From: Mailhella massiliensis
Lineage (GTDB): Bacteria; Desulfobacterota; Desulfovibrionia; Desulfovibrionales; Desulfovibrionaceae
NCBI RefSeq assembly: GCF_020741395.1
Contig: NZ_DYZA01000028.1
Location: forward strand, 1 to 35,608
Length of the DNA stretch: 35,608 bases
Reading direction: 5' to 3'
Part shown: piece by piece, positions 33,352 to 35,608 of the stretch
How positions within the stretch are numbered: position 1 is the stretch's first letter
How the letters are laid out: each line of letters begins with the position of its first letter
Translations under genes and position numbers: made by a program
Notes under the pieces: generated by a model
The model's input: only the letters and a program-made list of their open reading frames with translations
Database searches by the model: none
What the model was told of the DNA's origin: nothing

Positions 33352-33439
33352 GAAGGGAGGGGGGGAAGAGGGTGCGTGCCTTGCGGCGTCTGGGAGAAAT
33401 GCCTTTTCTCCGGTGCTGAAACAGCCAGGAAACGTGTTG

Positions 33440-33509
33440 CTCCTCAGGTGCCCAGTCGAACTCGAACACAGCTTAGCTGAGCTTCGTCGTTCATCCTATA
33501 TCTGAGGAG
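33440..33509 (-). ncRNA. Possible structured leader element of the DsrN-like gene
   Basis: A perfect 8-bp outer stem (33440-33447 with 33502-33509) closes a 54-nt interior. On the minus strand the interior can form a further bulged hairpin: GAAC/GTTC, CGA/TCG, AGCT/AGCT with a CAGCTA loop. It lies between the dsr terminator and the start of the DsrN-like gene. It does not match a riboswitch I recognise. Pairing is from reading by eye. Confidence 0.4.
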
Positions 33510-33542
33510 AGACGTCGGGAGTACCTTGGCCGGGGAAGAATC

Positions 33543-33575
33543 AAAAAAGGGGGAAGATCCCGGAAGATCTTCCCC
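33543..33575 (-). terminator. Terminator of the dsrA-dsrB operon
   Basis: A perfect 10-bp stem (33550-33559 with 33566-33575, 6-nt loop) is followed on the minus strand by a TTTTTT run, about 70 bases past the DsrB-DsrD stop. It separates dsr from the DsrN-like gene. Confidence 0.88.
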
Positions 33576-33644
33576 TTCATGTTTCGGCTTGGCTGAAGCT
33601 TGCGCGGGCCGCGCCATGCGGCCCTTACCATTCAGCAGGCGATA

Positions 33645-35099
33645 TTATTCGCCTTCTTCAGTAGCGCCCTGCTTGCCGGCGCCCTTGAGGCCGTACATGG
33701 TGGTGGAACCGGAGGACCAGTAAGCCACCTTTTCGTCGTCCACCAGAGCGGTGAGGACGTTCTTGACCTTGCGGGGGCTGGCGCCGGGGAACAGTTCGAG
33801 GAACTGGTTGAAGTAGAACTTGGTCTTGGCGCCGGGCTTGCTGGTCTTGTCCACCAGCCAGTTGTACACCAGGGTCTTGTCTTCTTCAGTCACGCCGGCG
33901 TTGGAGGCTTCGGCATGGGCTTCGGCACCCTTGTAGGCTTCAGCAGCCAGTTCAGAGAACTTGAACTGGGTGGACTGACGCCAGCTGAAGTAGGCCTGTT
34001 CGCGGAAGTCGTCGATGAGCTGGGGGGTGAATTCCAAATCGGTCAGTTCGAAGAACTTTTCCCAGCCGATACGTTCGGCCCAGTCGCCCAGGCGTTCGTA
34101 CTTGTTGGCGTTTTCAGCGTACACGTCAAGGATGCGCTTGACGGTGGCGCACAGCGTGGGCCAACGGGGCGGTTCGTTTTCGATGTAGGAAACGACGACC
34201 TTGGAGAACTTGGGACGGCTGATACGGTTGGAGATCTTGCCGCCGACCATGACGAGCACACCGTCGCCTTCGCCGTCGGAGATGGGAAGGGCGGGGCACA
34301 TGGTGTAGCAGTTACCGCAGTACATGCAGCGTTCCTGCTTGATAGCCACGGTGTTGATCTTCTTGCCGTCGAGTTCTTCCTTGGCGGGACGCACGGCGGC
34401 CACGGGGCAGGCGGCGACGGCCAGAGGAATTTCGCAGAGCTGGTCGACCCATTCCTGGTCGATCATCGGGGGCTTTCTGTGAATGCCCACGACGCCGATG
34501 TCGGACACATGCACGGCGCCGCACATGTTAAGGCAGCAGGCCAGGGAGATGCGCACGGGGGCGGGCAGACGATGGTTCTGGAAGTCGGAGAACACGGTGT
34601 CCATCAGGGCCTTCACCGGGCCGGAGGCGTCGGTGGCGGGGGTGTGGCAGTGCAGCCAGCCCTGGGTGTGCACGATGTTGGTCACGCCGGCGCCGGTGCC
34701 GCCGATGGGGAACTTGTAGGAACCGCCGGGGAACTTGCGGGAAGCAAGGTCGGCCTTGAGTTCTTCAAGCACCTTGGGATCGGTGACCATGAATTCCACG
34801 TTGTTACGCGTGGTGAAACGCACGTGGCCTTCGCAGTATTTGTCTGCGATTTCGCAGATTTCACGAATGTGTACGGTGGTCATGGTACGAGCGCCGCCGC
34901 AACGGACAGTGTAGACCTTGTCGCCGCTTTCGGCCACATGCATGAGCACGCCGGGTTCCAGAATTTCGTGGTACAGCCACTTGCCGAAGTTCTTGGCAAT
35001 GACCTCAGGGAAGAAGGAGTCGTACTTGCGGGGTCCGATATCGGAGATACGACCTTCCATGGGTTTTGCAGGATTGTAACCGGAAGAAATAAAAGCCAT
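33645..35099 (-). CDS. dsrB: Dissimilatory sulfite reductase beta subunit fused to DsrD
   Basis: The 484-aa product is DsrB (about residues 1-383) joined to DsrD (about 405-484). DsrAB reduces sulfite in the cytoplasm, passing a trisulfide to DsrC. Siroheme/[4Fe-4S] cysteines are Cys151, Cys188, Cys189 and Cys193 (LACCLNMCG). The ferredoxin domain has Cys231, Cys258, Cys261 and Cys264 (CMYCGNC). After an Ala/Glu-rich linker (384-404), the DsrD winged-helix part shows TKFYFNQFLELFPG and the hallmark YWSSGSTTMYGLKGAGKQ. DsrD stimulates DsrAB in other species. The same fusion is known in Bilophila wadsworthia. The ATG at 35099 follows GAGGAGAG. Confidence 0.97.
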   Translation of the reverse strand: MAFISSGYNPAKPMEGRISDIGPRKYDSFFPEVIAKNFGKWLYHEILEPGVLMHVAESGDKVYTVRCGGARTMTTVHIREICEIADKYCEGHVRFTTRNNVEFMVTDPKVLEELKADLASRKFPGGSYKFPIGGTGAGVTNIVHTQGWLHCHTPATDASGPVKALMDTVFSDFQNHRLPAPVRISLACCLNMCGAVHVSDIGVVGIHRKPPMIDQEWVDQLCEIPLAVAACPVAAVRPAKEELDGKKINTVAIKQERCMYCGNCYTMCPALPISDGEGDGVLVMVGGKISNRISRPKFSKVVVSYIENEPPRWPTLCATVKRILDVYAENANKYERLGDWAERIGWEKFFELTDLEFTPQLIDDFREQAYFSWRQSTQFKFSELAAEAYKGAEAHAEASNAGVTEEDKTLVYNWLVDKTSKPGAKTKFYFNQFLELFPGASPRKVKNVLTALVDDEKVAYWSSGSTTMYGLKGAGKQGATEEGE

Positions 35100-35117
35100 T
35101 TTTGCTCTCCTCTCTGA

Positions 35118-35608
35118 TTAGCGCAGGTGACGCTGACGGTAAGCAGCGATGTCACGGGTCCAGCCGCCGGGCACGTCCTCTTCCTTGAAGAGAATGTAGG
35201 GGTTCGTGCGGGGCTCGATGACGTGCTGAGGAATGGCCGGGATTTCGGTCACTTCAAGCAGCTTCTGGAAGGAGAGACGCTTGATGGTTTCGCCAACACG
35301 TTCGCGGTTCTTGCCTTCTTCCATCCACCAGTCCCAGATCTTTTCGATAACGGACTTGATTTCGTCGAAGGGTTCTTCCGCGGGAATGAAGGGAACGAGC
35401 AGGGAGCCCATCTGAGCGCCGTCGAGGATAGGAGCCTTGGCGCCGACGAGGATGGAGGCGCCGCGGTCGTCACCGACATGCAGGGCGCGGGGCATGGTGT
35501 TGATGCAGTGCATGCAGCGCACGCAGTTCGCAGTGTCGATAGACAGCTTGCTGCCGTCCCAGCTCATGCAGTGGGTCGGGCAGAGGTCGATGACTTCCTT
35601 CTGGATAT
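35118..35608 (-). CDS. dsrA: Dissimilatory sulfite reductase alpha subunit, C-terminal part
   Basis: The gene is cut by the window edge; only the last 163 codons are seen, and the start lies beyond 35608. The fragment contains the ferredoxin domain (CPTHC, then CVRCMHCINTMPRAL) that carries an additional [4Fe-4S] cluster, and the typical end KEEDVPGGWTRDIAAYRQRHLR. It ends 18 bases before dsrB, in the usual dsrA-dsrB order. The first codons seen (IQKEVIDL) run in frame into the internal Met at 35567, so that Met is not the start. Confidence 0.97.
   Translation of the reverse strand, partial: IQKEVIDLCPTHCMSWDGSKLSIDTANCVRCMHCINTMPRALHVGDDRGASILVGAKAPILDGAQMGSLLVPFIPAEEPFDEIKSVIEKIWDWWMEEGKNRERVGETIKRLSFQKLLEVTEIPAIPQHVIEPRTNPYILFKEEDVPGGWTRDIAAYRQRHLR

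Noticed and set aside
33440..33509. A tRNA or tmRNA fragment, suggested by TTCGAGTTCGA
   Set aside because: No acceptor or anticodon arm and no CCA can be built around it; kept only as an unknown structured element.
33600..35117. A 505-codon plus-strand frame across dsrB
   Set aside because: Antisense of dsrB-dsrD with Gly/Val/His-rich composition and no motifs.
1..35608. CRISPR array, insertion sequence or prophage
   Set aside because: No regularly spaced repeats, transposase, integrase or phage genes were seen; the genes are ordinary core functions.

Overview
The window looks like chromosomal core DNA of a GC-rich, sulfite-respiring member of the Desulfovibrionaceae. The strongest evidence is at the right end: dissimilatory sulfite reductase genes dsrA (cut by the window edge) and dsrB, with DsrD fused to the C-terminus of DsrB. 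That fusion is established for Bilophila wadsworthia, so Bilophila or a close gut relative (for example Mailhella) is the best guess. LpxC shows a Gram-negative envelope. The order trigger factor, clpP, clpX, lon is also typical of Desulfovibrio relatives.

Layout. Positions 1-7131 are all minus strand: a small conserved protein, tRNA-Leu(UAG), tig, clpP-clpX (overlapping ATGA) and lon form a folding and proteolysis block. Positions 7333-11848 are also minus: argJ, a DUF503 protein, nrnA, dapF and dapA, mostly arginine and lysine/peptidoglycan precursor synthesis. Positions 12045-18518 are plus: lepB, recR, a zinc-ribbon protein, an LtaS/MdoB-like membrane sulfatase-fold enzyme, rnhA, prmC and lpxC. 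Next come a ferritin (minus), an MFS transporter and adenine deaminase (plus), then a UbiD-family decarboxylase with an LpdD-like partner (minus). After these lie a periplasmic protein whose signal peptide carries a stop codon (plus), a PfkB-family sugar/nucleoside kinase (minus), nth, a lipoprotein, and an amino-acid ABC transporter (permease, binding protein, permease; no ATPase). The window ends with a CobB/DsrN-type amidotransferase and dsrB-dsrD and dsrA (minus).

How genes work together. DsrA and the DsrB-DsrD fusion make the terminal sulfite reductase, and the CobB/DsrN-like enzyme next door probably amidates its siroheme. DapA and DapF feed diaminopimelate to the wall. ClpXP, Lon and trigger factor form the quality-control set.

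The most interesting region is 24731-25123, in front of the LpdD/UbiD pair. It has a near-consensus promoter whose expected start falls on the ATG of a 17-codon ORF with three Phe then two Trp codons. A stem follows over the end of that ORF, then a terminator-like hairpin, which together look like a transcription attenuator responding to aromatic amino acids. To my knowledge this is not described for UbiD-family genes. Other points of note are a nonsense codon in a signal peptide (25408), a closed-stem element ahead of dsrN (33440-33509), and a second possibly leaderless small ORF coupled to prmC (16538). Assignments come from reading the translated sequences and from recalled family knowledge; no database search was run.
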